64,000 nucleotides of DNA from JAAUUE01 sp943370025 (GCA_943370025.1 CALRPI020000003.1:65359-129358); one strand, 5' to 3'. Shown: positions 16,373 through 25,950, numbered from the stretch's first letter. A program made the numbers and translations. The notes: generated from the sequence alone by a model not told the origin.

Positions 16373-17059
16373 TTACAAACTTTTCACTGCCTCCACCACC
16401 ACCCCATCCTGCATATGAATAATTCGTTTAGTCTGGGCAGCTACCGAGGCATCGTGGGTGACAAGGGCGATCGTAGTTCCCTGTTGATTTAATTCCGTCA
16501 GCAGTGCCATAATTTCTTTGGAGGTCTGGGAATCCAATGCCCCCGTGGGTTCATCTGCCAAGACTAGGGCGGGATGATTTACCAAAGCCCGTGCGATCGC
16601 TACCCGTTGTTGCTGCCCCCCAGAAAGTTGGCTGGGGCGATTGGTTAAGCGATCGCCCAACCCCACCTGCTCAAGGGCTGCCGTGGCAGATTTTAGGCGT
16701 TGGGATTGAGAGACATTGGCATAGATCATCGGCAGCATGACATTTTTCAGGGCTGTCAACCGAGGCAACAGATTAAACTGTTGAAACACAAAACCAATAT
16801 ATCGGTTGCGGATACCTGCCAACCCATCATCATCTAGAGTGGTTAAATTCCTGCCGTCTAGGATATATTCGCCACTGGTGGGACGATCGAGACAGCCAAT
16901 AATATTCATCAGGGTAGATTTCCCAGAACCCGAAGCCCCCATGATCGCCACGTATTCTCCTTCTTCGATGGCGAGGTCAATAGATTTAAGCACCGGGACA
17001 TCTAGCTCTCCTAGGTGATAGGTTTTGGTGATGTCCTGCATTGAGATCATAGTTGTCAT
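16373..17059 (-). CDS. ABC transporter ATP-binding protein, MacB/LolD type
   Basis: A 228-residue ATPase with Walker A GASGSGKST, Q-loop FVFQQFNLLPRLTALKNV, signature LSGGQQQR, Walker B LVLADEPTGALD and H-loop VTHDA. The DEPTGALD wording and the QFNLLPRLTALENV-like Q-loop are typical of the MacB/LolD/FtsE group. It is the last gene of a three-gene unit with a MacB-type permease and a MacA/HlyD adaptor, separated from the permease by 15 nt. In cyanobacteria similar sets include DevBCA, which exports glycolipids; the permease here is MacB-like rather than DevC-like. Confidence 0.95.
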   Translation of the reverse strand: MTTMISMQDITKTYHLGELDVPVLKSIDLAIEEGEYVAIMGASGSGKSTLMNIIGCLDRPTSGEYILDGRNLTTLDDDGLAGIRNRYIGFVFQQFNLLPRLTALKNVMLPMIYANVSQSQRLKSATAALEQVGLGDRLTNRPSQLSGGQQQRVAIARALVNHPALVLADEPTGALDSQTSKEIMALLTELNQQGTTIALVTHDASVAAQTKRIIHMQDGVVVEAVKSL

Positions 17060-17074
17060 ATTTCTTCCTGGTCA

Positions 17075-18403
17075 TCATTCACTATGGAGGGCGGTGATGG
17101 GGTCTAATTTGGCAGCATTACGAGCGGGGATGCCTCCGGCTAGTACCCCCACAATCAGAGAGAGAGTAAAACCAGTCCCGATCGACCACAACGGCACAAT
17201 AAAGGGAAACTTAAACACTGTAGCGGCAGTAAATGCGAAGGTAATCCCCAAGCCCACCCCAATTAAGCCGCCAACAGTGGAGATGACGATCGCCTCGGTC
17301 AAAAACTGGTGCAGAATATCTGCCCCCGTTGCCCCCACAGCTTTCCGAATCCCAATTTCTCTGGTACGTTCCATCACCGACACCAGCATGATATTGGCAA
17401 TCCCAATCCCCCCAACCACCAAAGAAATCCCAGCGATCGCCCCCACCATCAAGGTTAAGGATCCCATCACACTAGTAAAGGTGCTGATAATATCCACTAA
17501 ATTAGTAATCCGAAAATCATTGGGATCCGTTGGATGAGTGCCATGGCGGAGGCGGAGAATATTCGTCACCTGAAATTGAGCCGCTTCTAGCTGATCTGCA
17601 TCGCTGGCTTCTAACCAAAAGCCATTGATGGCAATCCCGTCCACGGCATTATTGCCTACAATTTGGGCAGACATATTGGTTAAGGGAATATAGATCAGAT
17701 CGTCCAGATCCTGTCCACCCGCCGTTCCCTTCGGTTCTGCCACCCCCACCACCGTATAGCTCTTGCCCTTAATTCGGATATCAGCTCCAATTACCGATTC
17801 CTCTGGGGTAAACAATTCATCCCGCACCTTAGAGCCAAGAAACGCCACGGGACGACCGGCATCCAAGTCCTCTTGACTAAAAAAGAGTCCCATCTGGGGA
17901 TTAATATTTTTCATGATCGGATAGTTGAGATCTGTCCCCAGCAGGGTTGTGGAATTGTTGTTATTCCCGCGCACAATTTGAATTGAACCCCGTTGGATAA
18001 ATGCCGTAACCAACTGAGCTGCGGGAACTTGGGTGGCGATCGCCTTAGCATCTTCCCAGATCAGGGAGCTAGCAGAATCTGCCCCTTGTCTGATGCCATT
18101 GACCACTGCTCCCTCTGCTCTGACCATCATGACGTTTGTGCCTAATGCTTCGATTTGGAGCTGGGTTGATCTTTGCACCCCCTGCCCCACAGAGGTAATC
18201 GTAATTACGGAGGAGATGCCAATAATTACCCCCAGCATGGTTAATCCAGTCCGGAGCTTATTACTCCACAGAGTTTCCACAGACATAATCAGCACTTCCC
18301 GCCAAGAAACTCCTTGTTTTTGGGGACGGGGTGATTTGATGACCTGATGCGGGTGCGATCGGGCAGTCGATCGAGGGTTATCTGCCCTAGTAAGTTTTTT
18401 CAT
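17075..18403 (-). CDS. ABC transporter permease, MacB type
   Basis: A 442-residue permease with the MacB layout: an N-terminal helix (LRTGLTMLGVIIGISSVITI), a periplasmic domain of about 230 residues, then three helices near the end including the FtsX-domain block MERTREIGIRKAVGA. MacB subunits dimerise and drive a mechanical cycle that pumps substrate from the periplasm through an outer-membrane channel with the MacA adaptor. The ATPase is a separate gene here, whereas E. coli MacB is a fusion. A low-complexity 35-residue N-terminal tail precedes the first helix. Confidence 0.94.
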   Translation of the reverse strand: MKKLTRADNPRSTARSHPHQVIKSPRPQKQGVSWREVLIMSVETLWSNKLRTGLTMLGVIIGISSVITITSVGQGVQRSTQLQIEALGTNVMMVRAEGAVVNGIRQGADSASSLIWEDAKAIATQVPAAQLVTAFIQRGSIQIVRGNNNNSTTLLGTDLNYPIMKNINPQMGLFFSQEDLDAGRPVAFLGSKVRDELFTPEESVIGADIRIKGKSYTVVGVAEPKGTAGGQDLDDLIYIPLTNMSAQIVGNNAVDGIAINGFWLEASDADQLEAAQFQVTNILRLRHGTHPTDPNDFRITNLVDIISTFTSVMGSLTLMVGAIAGISLVVGGIGIANIMLVSVMERTREIGIRKAVGATGADILHQFLTEAIVISTVGGLIGVGLGITFAFTAATVFKFPFIVPLWSIGTGFTLSLIVGVLAGGIPARNAAKLDPITALHSE

Positions 18404-18414
18404 GGGAAAACTCC

Positions 18415-19725
18415 TTAAGGTCTGCCATTAGGGGAAGAAACCTTACGGGTTCCGGGAGGGAAGCTCAGTAAAACCTGTTCGGTTCCTGTTAAACCAGATT
18501 TCACCTCAGTTTTGTCATTCACCGTCGTGCCAACAACTATAGGGACAAAGACTGGATCCCCCTTATCTTTAGCCACAAAAACACCCTGAGATTTATCTTG
18601 CTGAACGATCGCCGCCGTTGGCACCACCAGTACATTGGTCAACTCTCCGGCTTTGAAAGCCACATTGACATTCATGCCCGATCGCAACAAATGCTGGGGA
18701 TCTGGCAGGGATGTCTTCACCTGAAAAGTAGTAACATTCTGGGTTACATCAGACTGGGTAGCAATTTGAGTCACCTGCCCAGTAAAGGTTTTTCCCGGAT
18801 AGGCATCTGCCTGAATATTTGCGACCACAGCCATGCGAATTTGAGCAATGTTTGCCTCAGCTACCTGGGCAACAACCTGGTTTGTGGAGGCGAGGGAGAG
18901 GATAGAAGATGAACTGGAGGAGGAGACAGAGCTGCCCGCCGTAGTCGGGGTGACAAAGGCTCCGGGGTCGGCAAATTTCCGAGCAACAGTCCCACTAAAG
19001 GGCGCTCGTAGCACAGTATCGTTGATATTGACCTGAATAATCTGCATCGCCCCAGTCGCTGCGGCTACTTGGGCGCGGGCTTGATCGATGTCCTCTAATC
19101 TGGATCCCACTTGAGATAGATCCAGTGCTTCCTGATCTTGGATGATTTGTGCCTGCGCTCGATCGCGACTCGTCAGGGCAGTATCTAAAGCCTGCTGAGA
19201 AATAGCTCCTGCCTCAGCCAAGGTTTGATTTCGCTGCAAATCATTTTCGGCTTGACGGAGGACAAATTGAGAATCCTGAACTTTGGCCACGGCTTGAGCC
19301 GTGGCTTGCTCACGGTTGCCGCCGATCACCTTGGCGAGGTTTGCTTCTGCCGCCGCCAGATTTCCCTGAGCCTGCTTTAACTGTCCCTGAAGATTGGAGT
19401 CATCCATAGTGGCAAGGATCTGCCCTTCTTGGACAGTATCCCCTTCTTTGACTAGTAGTTGCTTGAGGATCCCTGAGGTTTTAGGACTCAGATTCACCGA
19501 TTGTTGAGGTTGCACTGTGCCATTGGCGGAAACTGTAATTGGCAGACTTGCCCGCTCAACTGGGGCTGTTTTTATCTTACTTTTTGCCTGCTGCTGAGGC
19601 ACTAGCACAATTTGGTTGTACGCAACATAACCAATGCCCACAATAGGGATCAAGATTAGTAAGCCAATCACCCATTTATTTGGTCGAAGTTTACTAATTT
19701 CCTTAAATTTCAGAGAAACAGTCAT
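18415..19725 (-). CDS. MacA/HlyD family periplasmic adaptor subunit
   Basis: A 436-residue adaptor starting with a membrane anchor (WVIGLLILIPIVGIGYVAY), a barrel-sandwich half-motif (GTVQPQQSVNLSPKTSG), a long coiled-coil hairpin around residues 120-225 rich in Gln/Ala, the second lipoyl half (VLRAPFSGTVARKF), a Ser-rich loop and beta-barrel domains. It is the first gene of the export operon, 11 nt before the permease. It links the inner-membrane pump to a TolC-like channel; no TolC is encoded here. Confidence 0.94.
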   Translation of the reverse strand: MTVSLKFKEISKLRPNKWVIGLLILIPIVGIGYVAYNQIVLVPQQQAKSKIKTAPVERASLPITVSANGTVQPQQSVNLSPKTSGILKQLLVKEGDTVQEGQILATMDDSNLQGQLKQAQGNLAAAEANLAKVIGGNREQATAQAVAKVQDSQFVLRQAENDLQRNQTLAEAGAISQQALDTALTSRDRAQAQIIQDQEALDLSQVGSRLEDIDQARAQVAAATGAMQIIQVNINDTVLRAPFSGTVARKFADPGAFVTPTTAGSSVSSSSSSSILSLASTNQVVAQVAEANIAQIRMAVVANIQADAYPGKTFTGQVTQIATQSDVTQNVTTFQVKTSLPDPQHLLRSGMNVNVAFKAGELTNVLVVPTAAIVQQDKSQGVFVAKDKGDPVFVPIVVGTTVNDKTEVKSGLTGTEQVLLSFPPGTRKVSSPNGRP

Positions 19726-20162
19726 GCAGGATACCTCTAATTTTTCTAGAACCCTAGGGGGTTAAAACCATTTGCCAGAAGTAGATTAAGTTGGCAACTG
19801 TTAGCAAATGATTTCAGACTGCTATAAGGGTTTTCATGCTTTACCTTAAACAGTATGGCAGGGGTATGATTGGCATAATGTATATGACAAGGTTTGAATT
19901 GTATAAATTGCATGAGAATATATTGAATTTTAACAATAAGATCGACAACTATACGAATAAGGAAAAACTTTTGGATAGAGTTTATTGGCAAGGATAGTTG
20001 CGATTTGGTAGCCTAGAACTTGCTAGAGAATGATTGTGTTTGAATTGTATAATCTGAACTAGAACAATCAGAAGGTAGGGGTTGAATTAAGTAGATTGTG
20101 TCAGTATTAAATTAGTAAAAAACCTAGTTTGAGATTTCATTGAAACTCAAGGACGTAAAATC
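19726..20162. other. Intergenic stretch with a degenerate family C repeat
   Basis: 437 nt between the divergent MacA-type gene and the YflT-like gene. The part at 19744-19836 (CCATTTGCCAGAAG...TTGGCAACTGTTAGCAAATGATTT...GCTATA) is a degenerate member of repeat family C, matching the right half of the copies at 27557 and 56766. The remainder is AT-rich; no gene was identified. Confidence 0.6.
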
Positions 20163-20690
20163 ATGTTAAATACTCATACAATTGTTGGTCATTTCCCTTC
20201 CCACACAGAAGCAGAAAGAGCAGTATTAGAGTTACAAAAAGAAGGCTTCGATATGCAGAAGCTTTCTATTATTGGGAAAGATTACCAGACCACAGAACAT
20301 GTGCGAGGATTTCTTACTTGGCAAGATACAGCCAAAGGTGGAGCTGCTGGAGGCGGCTATTGGGGAAGCTTTATTGGTGGCTTATTTGGCATTTTAACCG
20401 GGGCTGGAGTGGTGTTTATTCCCGGTATGGCTCCACTGATTATTGCTGGTCCTGTAGCAGGAGTATTAGCAGGCTGGTTGGAAGGCACAATTATTGGTGG
20501 GGCTAGTGCAGCCGCAATAGGAGGATTGGCAGGAGCTTTGGGTGGATTAGGTATTCCTAAAAATGAAGTCGTGAAGTACGAAAGTAGAATCCAAGCCGGA
20601 GAATTCATCATCCTTGTTACTGGTAGTGATGAAGATGTTACTCGCGCAAAGCAGCTACTAGATAAAACTATTGCTGCGGTCGCTGTCTAG
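20163..20690 (+). CDS. General stress protein with YflT-like N-terminal domain and Gly-rich membrane segments
   Basis: A 175-residue protein. The N-terminal part (IVGHFPSHTEAERAVLELQKEGFD) matches the YflT/general-stress-17M domain, which forms a small ferredoxin-like fold. The middle has two Gly/Ala-rich hydrophobic segments (about residues 60-105 and 108-128) of the glycine-zipper type that may insert in membranes. The C-terminal segment YESRIQAGEFIILVTG returns to the alpha/beta pattern. It is the first gene of a same-strand group (coiled coil, BON, DUF5335) with a stress-response character; regulation is not visible. Confidence 0.82.
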   Translation: MLNTHTIVGHFPSHTEAERAVLELQKEGFDMQKLSIIGKDYQTTEHVRGFLTWQDTAKGGAAGGGYWGSFIGGLFGILTGAGVVFIPGMAPLIIAGPVAGVLAGWLEGTIIGGASAAAIGGLAGALGGLGIPKNEVVKYESRIQAGEFIILVTGSDEDVTRAKQLLDKTIAAVAV

Positions 20691-20751
20691 AGATTTTAAA
20701 TAACTAAAAATAAACCTACTAAAAACAAAGCACCATAATAGAGGCATCATC

Positions 20752-21177
20752 ATGAGTATTGCGATCGACAACTTCACCAAACAACTCCACGACAACTTAG
20801 AAGCAGTGGAAGACAGGGCAAACTCTCTCAAGAAAAGTCTCCAATCTGCCCCGAAGAAAACTCAAGCCGAGATTCAATTGAAACTTGAAGAAGCGGGAAA
20901 AACTCTAGAATCTAAGAAACAGCAGTTTGATGAATATCGAGCAAAGCTAAAAACTCAATTTGAGGAAAAAGAATCGGAGGTGAAATCTCATGTTGAGGAA
21001 TGGAAAACCAATCGTGAAGTGAAAAAACTTGAACGTAGAGCGGATAAATCTGAAGACTATGCAACTACCTCAACTTTTATGGCGATGGCGATGATGGAAG
21101 AAGCAGAAAAAGCCATCTTAGAGGCGGTCGCTGCCAGATTAGATGCTGAATCTGTGGTAACAACTCCAAAAAAATAA
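20752..21177 (+). CDS. Coiled-coil protein of unknown function
   Basis: A 141-residue, highly charged protein predicted to be mainly helical: KTQAEIQLKLEEAGKTLESK and KQQFDEYRAKLKTQFEEKESE form a continuous heptad-like run, followed by a basic KKLERRADKSEDY stretch and an Ala/Met/Glu-rich helix. No signal peptide or membrane segment is seen. It resembles small cyanobacterial stress-related coiled-coil proteins in style only. It sits 61 nt after the YflT-like gene and is probably cotranscribed with it. Confidence 0.7.
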   Translation: MSIAIDNFTKQLHDNLEAVEDRANSLKKSLQSAPKKTQAEIQLKLEEAGKTLESKKQQFDEYRAKLKTQFEEKESEVKSHVEEWKTNREVKKLERRADKSEDYATTSTFMAMAMMEEAEKAILEAVAARLDAESVVTTPKK

Positions 21178-21179
21178 GG

Positions 21180-21257
21180 GTAGTCATGCATTGTCATGGT
21201 GTTTGGGGTGTGAAGCACCCCGAACATCATGACCCAAATCATTACTAAGCACTACAG
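21180..21257. repeat. Palindromic repeat family E, copy E2
   Basis: Starts TAGTCATGCATTGTCATGG like copy E1 at 4060 and ends near AATCATTACTAAGCAC; the middle hairpin is GGGGTGTGAAGCACCCC. It separates the coiled-coil gene from the BON gene. Confidence 0.6.
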
Positions 21258-21272
21258 AAAATAGTAAATACC

Positions 21273-21977
21273 ATGAAAACTAGCCTAGAAAAAATCAACT
21301 TAGAAAAGACTGACACAGAGTTGAAAACTGATGTGCTTGCCGAACTCAGATATGAGCCAAGGGTAAAAGTGACAGATATTGGTGTGTTAGTCAAAGAGGG
21401 AACAGTGACTCTCAATGGCTATGTAAGTAGCTCTGGGGAAAAATGGGATGCGGTGCAGGCGGTAAAAAGGGTTGCCGGGGTGAAAGCGATCGCTGATGAT
21501 ATTGAGGTCAAGCTACCCCATTCCCAGCATAAAACCGATGGAGATATTGCTGCTGCCGCTGCCCATCAAATTGATTGGTCTACAACAGTTCCTACTGGAG
21601 CAGTTGAGGTGACAGTTCGTGATGGTTGGATCACCTTAGATGGTGACGTGGAGTGGTGGTATCTAAAAGAGTCTGCCAGAGAAGTTGTTCAGCACCTTTT
21701 AGGTGTGAGGGGGGTATCTAATCTGATCTCCATCACCCCTAAATTGACGGCAGAAGAAGTAGAAACAGATATCAAATCGGCATTTAAACGCCATGCCCTC
21801 TTAGATGCCAGCAAGATTAAAGTAGAAACCGCTGGCAATAAAGTAATCCTCCGGGGTGATGTGCGGAACTATGAAGAGCGAGAAGAAGCAGAACGAGTTG
21901 CTTGGGCTGCACCGGGGGTGTTTTCCGTAGACAATCAACTAACAATGCAATGGTTTAGCTTTGCAGATCAACTCTAG
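21273..21977 (+). CDS. Triple BON-domain protein
   Basis: A 234-residue protein with three consecutive BON domains (about residues 12-78, 88-150 and 158-228). Each shows the pattern of a helix with basic and acidic residues, then V-x-V-x-x-G-x-V-x-L-x-G (VLVKEGTVTLNGYV, VTVRDGWITLDGDV, KVETAGNKVILRGDV). No export signal is present, so a cytoplasmic form is expected, unlike OsmY. BON domains bind phospholipid or are induced by osmotic and envelope stress. Context among stress-type genes agrees with that. Confidence 0.9.
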   Translation: MKTSLEKINLEKTDTELKTDVLAELRYEPRVKVTDIGVLVKEGTVTLNGYVSSSGEKWDAVQAVKRVAGVKAIADDIEVKLPHSQHKTDGDIAAAAAHQIDWSTTVPTGAVEVTVRDGWITLDGDVEWWYLKESAREVVQHLLGVRGVSNLISITPKLTAEEVETDIKSAFKRHALLDASKIKVETAGNKVILRGDVRNYEEREEAERVAWAAPGVFSVDNQLTMQWFSFADQL

Positions 21978-22082
21978 ATTTATAGCAATTTCCGGGTGAG
22001 TGGTGATAGCTACTCACCCGAAAAACAAACCTAGCAAACATTTCAGAAAATATTATCAGAAAGAAATCATAGGACAAATAAA

Positions 22083-22448
22083 ATGACAAGCAAACTGACA
22101 AATAAAATTGACTTTAGTAAATCTATTCCCAGTGAGCAATGGGGCGAATTTTTTGATCAGTTTTCTATTGATAACTCTGGACGATCGATCTCTATAGAAA
22201 TGATTAATCCTGAACTTGGAGATCAAGAACTGGTTAAAGATTCACCTTTGTTGGCGATGATTTACGATCGCCCCGGCAAGGGAGATAATTTAGCGATCGA
22301 AGTGGGTAGAAAAGAAGTCACCTACGCCCACACAATTAATTCACCAACGAGTGTTTCTATTGGACAAAATGTCCAAGGAGAAGCGATCGCCATTTCCATC
22401 ACCGATCCTACCGGAACCCAAACCTTAGTCAAACTCCAAGCTAATTGA
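22083..22448 (+). CDS. DUF5335 family protein
   Basis: A 121-residue protein of alternating beta strands (SISIEMI, LLAMIYDRPGKGDNLAIEVG, VTYAHTINSPTSVSIGQN, AISITDPTGTQTLVKL). This is the layout of DUF5335, a small family often found next to BON, hemerythrin and general stress genes in bacteria. No motif points to an activity. It closes the YflT/coiled-coil/BON group and is followed by an SDR gene remnant. Confidence 0.75.
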   Translation: MTSKLTNKIDFSKSIPSEQWGEFFDQFSIDNSGRSISIEMINPELGDQELVKDSPLLAMIYDRPGKGDNLAIEVGRKEVTYAHTINSPTSVSIGQNVQGEAIAISITDPTGTQTLVKLQAN

Positions 22449-22449
22449 C

Positions 22450-22590
22450 TGTACAGGCAATTCATGGATTGTCCCTACTCTGTTTCATACCTCTGATGCC
22501 GATGCCATTGCTCGGGCGATCGCCTACGCGATCGAGCAGCCAATGGATGTGAATGAAATGATTATTCACCCGACACTTCAGGAGCTTTAG
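22450..22590 (+). pseudogene. C-terminal remnant of a short-chain dehydrogenase (SDR)
   Basis: The frame ending in the TAG at 22588 reads DADAIARAIAYAIEQP and MDVNEMIIHPTLQEL, the usual C-terminus of YdfG-like SDR enzymes (IARAIAYAIEQPxxVDVNEIxIRPT). Nothing of the Rossmann N-terminal half is present; upstream lies the intact DUF5335 gene. The joining residues (CTGNSWIVPTLFHTS) do not look like SDR sequence. The fragment cannot be an active enzyme. Confidence 0.6.
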
Positions 22591-22647
22591 TTTCAGGCTA
22601 AAACTTGAGCCTGAAACCCTTGGGAGACATAAGACTGAAACACTAAT

Positions 22648-22738
22648 AGAACTCACGCACTGTCCACAATTCATCTAGGTTTTTGCAGATTTTCGCGATC
22701 ATGGAGCGATCGCAAAAACCTGCCAATGCGTAAGTCCT
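22648..22738. repeat. Palindromic repeat family A, copy A3
   Basis: Ends AACTCACGCACTG and AATGCGTAAGTCCT. The core stem is GGTTTTTGC...GCAAAAACC around the HIP1-like sequence GCGATCATGGAGCGATCG. It lies 36 nt upstream of the oleate hydratase gene. Confidence 0.75.
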
Positions 22739-22773
22739 GACTAATAAACTAAACCCATTGGAGACTCGTTGCT

Positions 22774-24345
22774 ATGAATAAGGACACAAAAGCCTATCTA
22801 TTGGGTGGGGGAATCGGTTCGATGGCAGCCGCTGCCTTTATGATTCGTGACGGTGGATTTCCGGGAGAAAATATTTCTATCCTTGAAGCAAGACCCATCT
22901 TAGGCGGGAGCTTGGATGGAGCTGGGAACCCTGAAGATGGTTATTCCCTGCGGGGAGGGCGGATGTTGACGACGGATAATTATGAATGCACCTGGGATCT
23001 CTATAAGTCAATTCCCTCCTTGAACTTTCCCGATAAAACCGTTTTTGAGGAAACCATAGAATTCAATCAAAAACACAAGTCAAACTGTATGGCGCGTCTG
23101 GTGGATAGCCGTCGGGGGAAAGTTCCTGTCAGTTCCATGGGCTTTTCGATGCACGATCGCCAAGACTTGCTGAAACTGAGCCAAGCTGCCGAAGCTGAGT
23201 TGGGTTCTAGCTATATCACCGATTGGCTTTCTCCAGATTTTTTTGAGACGGAATTTTGGTATATGTGGTCGACTACCTTTGCCTTCCAGCCTTGGCATAG
23301 CGCAGTGGAATTTAAGCGCTACCTACATCGTTTCATGTTGGAGTTTTCTCGCATTGAAACCCTAGGCGGGGTGAAGCGGACTATTTATAACCAGTTCGAT
23401 TCCTTTGTTCTGCCCTTGCAGAGTTGGCTGATTGCCCAAAATGTCCATTTCCTCCTAGATGCCAAGGTGACGGAACTCGATCGCCACACCGTCGACGGCA
23501 AATTAGTAATAACGGGGATTCAGTATCAGCAGCAGCATACAAATAAGGCGATCGCCGTCCAAGCTGGGGATTTGGTATTTCTGCAAAATGGCTCTATGAC
23601 CGATGCCTCAAGCTTAGGCTCCATGACCCAGCCGCCCCAAAAATTGACTAAACAAGATTGCAATAGTTGGCAAATATGGGAAAGCTTGGCAGCAGAAAAC
23701 TCGGATTTTGGTAATCCCTCTGTTTTTAATAGCAGTATTGCCGAGTCTCTTTGGGAATCTTTTACCGTCACCCTGAAAAATCCTGCCTTCTTCGATAAGA
23801 TGGAGGAGTTTAGCGGTAATGAAGCGGGGACTGGTGGCTTAGTTACCTTTAAGGACTCTGCGTGGATGATGTCGATCGTCCTTGCCCATCAACCCCACTT
23901 TATCAATCAGCCTGCTGATATTCAGGTTTTCTGGGGCTATGCCCTATTCCCCGATCGCGTGGGTAATTTTGTGCCTAAATCTATGGAGGATTGCAACGGT
24001 GCAGAAATTTTGCAAGAACTCTGCGGTCATCTCCGCTTCGATCTAGAGGTGGTGGATTCAGCCAACTGTATTCCTTGCCGAATGCCCTACATTACCAGCA
24101 TGTTCATGCCTCGATCGGCTCACGATCGCCCTTTGCCTATCCCCCCTAGCTCGAAAAACCTCGCCTTGATTAGCCAATTTGTCGAAATTCCTGAGGATGT
24201 GGTGTTTACCGTTGAATACTCGGTGCGGGTTGCTCAGATGGCTGTCTATCAATTCTTGGGAATCGATCGACAGATTCCCCCCATAACTCCCCACGACAAA
24301 TCCCTGTCTACCAAGTTTGAGGCTCTAATTAAAGCATTTAAGTAA
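22774..24345 (+). CDS. ohyA: Oleate hydratase (fatty acid double-bond hydratase)
   Basis: A 523-residue protein of the oleate hydratase / myosin-cross-reactive antigen family, which adds water to the cis-9 double bond of oleic acid using FAD in a structural role. The N-terminal dinucleotide-binding motif is LLGGGIGSMAAAAFMIRDG; the family blocks RGGRMLTTDNYECTWDL, YMWSTTFAFQPWHSAVEFKR and LPLQSWL follow, with PYITSMFMPR near the C-terminus. Length is a little below the usual 550-590. It leads a group of four genes that all look redox- or flavin-related, with the next gene only 14 nt away. Confidence 0.93.
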   Translation: MNKDTKAYLLGGGIGSMAAAAFMIRDGGFPGENISILEARPILGGSLDGAGNPEDGYSLRGGRMLTTDNYECTWDLYKSIPSLNFPDKTVFEETIEFNQKHKSNCMARLVDSRRGKVPVSSMGFSMHDRQDLLKLSQAAEAELGSSYITDWLSPDFFETEFWYMWSTTFAFQPWHSAVEFKRYLHRFMLEFSRIETLGGVKRTIYNQFDSFVLPLQSWLIAQNVHFLLDAKVTELDRHTVDGKLVITGIQYQQQHTNKAIAVQAGDLVFLQNGSMTDASSLGSMTQPPQKLTKQDCNSWQIWESLAAENSDFGNPSVFNSSIAESLWESFTVTLKNPAFFDKMEEFSGNEAGTGGLVTFKDSAWMMSIVLAHQPHFINQPADIQVFWGYALFPDRVGNFVPKSMEDCNGAEILQELCGHLRFDLEVVDSANCIPCRMPYITSMFMPRSAHDRPLPIPPSSKNLALISQFVEIPEDVVFTVEYSVRVAQMAVYQFLGIDRQIPPITPHDKSLSTKFEALIKAFK

Positions 24346-24359
24346 GAGGTGCTGTATTT

Positions 24360-25898
24360 ATGCAATCAGATTATCTAATTGTCGGTAGTGGTTTATCTGC
24401 CCTCACCTTTGGGGCTTTGATGGCAAACGCGGGTAAGACAGTGCAAGTTCTGGAGGCTCATGAGCATCCCGGCGGCTTTGGGCATACCTTCACCATGGCA
24501 AAAAAATATACTTTCAATGCCCAGTTCCACTATGTCTGGGATTGTGGTGAAGGGCAGACTGTTAACAAGGTACTTAAAAAACTGGGCTTAGATCAAGAAG
24601 TCACCTTTGAACGCTATGATCCCCAAGGTTTTGACCACATGCGAATGCCGGGCTATAAGTTAGATATTCCTTCAGAGCCAGAGGAATTGATTCAGCGCTT
24701 GTCGGTACTGTTTCCCGAAGCTAGTCATCAGATTCGGCAATTTGTAGAAGCCGTGGAAGAGACGGGGGAGGGTCTGAAAATTCTCTCGCCGCCCATCAAG
24801 CCGCTCGAACTCCTGAAGCAGCCGATCGAGGTATTTCACACTGTGCAATATCTCCATAGCACTCTCCAAGATGTCTTTAATAAATTTCAACTACCCCAAG
24901 CCGCCCAGACCTTATTAGCTTCGCAATGGGCAGATTTTTTACTGCCTCCGAATCAACTCTCCTTCTATGCTTGGGTGGCCCTGTTCCGGGGCTATCAAGC
25001 CGGGGCATTTTACCCCACCCAGCATTTTGAGAAGGTGATTAATTCCCTCGTTCAGGTGATTGAATCCCATGGGGGACGGGTGTTGCTGAATCATGAAGTG
25101 ACGAATTTTCGAGTGACTGATAAAAAAGTAACGGGAGTGGAGGCGATCGACCTCACTACCCAACAAGCAGCAGAATTCACTGGTAAAAAAGTGATTTGTA
25201 ATATTGACCCCAAAAAAGCAGCCCAGATGATCGGGGTAGAAAAGTTCTCGAAAACTATCCGCCGCAAACTGGACTACGAATATTCTGCGTCTAATTACAT
25301 GGCTTATTGTGTGGTCAAAGATATTGACCTGCGGGACTATGGCTTTGGCAAATGGAATCTATTTCACACGGGGCATGAGGATCTGAATCAGGCATTTGCC
25401 CAAATGTACGATCGTCATGATTTTTCTAATCCGAGTTTTGCCATCACCACCCCCACTTTTTTGACTACGGCAAGTCGCGATTGTCCTGAAGATTGCCAAA
25501 TTGTGGAATTTCTCACGGTGGCGAATTATGGCTACTTTAAGCAATTACGGGAGACTAGCCATAAAGCCTACGCCCAGAAGAAGCAAGAGATATTGGATTC
25601 TATCCTTGATGTGGTAGAAAAGCACTACGTCCCGAACTTTAGAAAGCATATGGTTTTTCATATCACGGGTAGCCCGACTACCAATGAACGTTTCTGCTGG
25701 TGTCCCAGTGGCAACTCCTACGGCTCTAGCCTGACTCCCCACAATATGGGTTTGGGGCGGCTGAATCAGGAAACCTCTCTAGAGGATTTCTATTTCTGCA
25801 ATGCCTCCTCTGGCTACCCCGGCTTTGCCCCCACCATTTGGACAGGAGCATTGTTATATCAAAGATTATCCGGGGATCTGATTTTAGGCAGTAGTTAA
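24360..25898 (+). CDS. FAD-dependent oxidoreductase, CrtI/CrtISO-retinol saturase type
   Basis: A 512-residue flavoprotein with the N-terminal motif YLIVGSGLSALTFGALMANAG, EAHEHPGGFGHTF, and C-terminal block SSGYPGFAPTIWTGALLYQRL. The overall plan is that of phytoene desaturase, carotene isomerase and retinol saturase-like enzymes, which act on long hydrophobic polyene or alkyl chains. Its start lies 14 nt after the oleate hydratase stop with GAGGTG before the ATG, so the two are almost surely one transcription unit. A fatty-acid or hydroxy-fatty-acid substrate is inferred from that pairing, not from the sequence itself. Confidence 0.85.
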   Translation: MQSDYLIVGSGLSALTFGALMANAGKTVQVLEAHEHPGGFGHTFTMAKKYTFNAQFHYVWDCGEGQTVNKVLKKLGLDQEVTFERYDPQGFDHMRMPGYKLDIPSEPEELIQRLSVLFPEASHQIRQFVEAVEETGEGLKILSPPIKPLELLKQPIEVFHTVQYLHSTLQDVFNKFQLPQAAQTLLASQWADFLLPPNQLSFYAWVALFRGYQAGAFYPTQHFEKVINSLVQVIESHGGRVLLNHEVTNFRVTDKKVTGVEAIDLTTQQAAEFTGKKVICNIDPKKAAQMIGVEKFSKTIRRKLDYEYSASNYMAYCVVKDIDLRDYGFGKWNLFHTGHEDLNQAFAQMYDRHDFSNPSFAITTPTFLTTASRDCPEDCQIVEFLTVANYGYFKQLRETSHKAYAQKKQEILDSILDVVEKHYVPNFRKHMVFHITGSPTTNERFCWCPSGNSYGSSLTPHNMGLGRLNQETSLEDFYFCNASSGYPGFAPTIWTGALLYQRLSGDLILGSS

Positions 25899-25950
25899 TG
25901 CGATCGTCCCAACCGCTCGGTTCGACTCCGCTCACCGATCGCATCTAAGA

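Noticed and set aside
19746..19991. An 81-residue minus-strand frame
   Set aside because: It lies largely in a degenerate family C repeat and AT-rich sequence and has no coding character.
21988..22022. The hairpin CGGGTGAG / CTCACCCG after the BON gene as a terminator
   Set aside because: The stem is strong, but it is followed by AAAAAC rather than T residues on the plus strand, so I do not list it as an intrinsic terminator.
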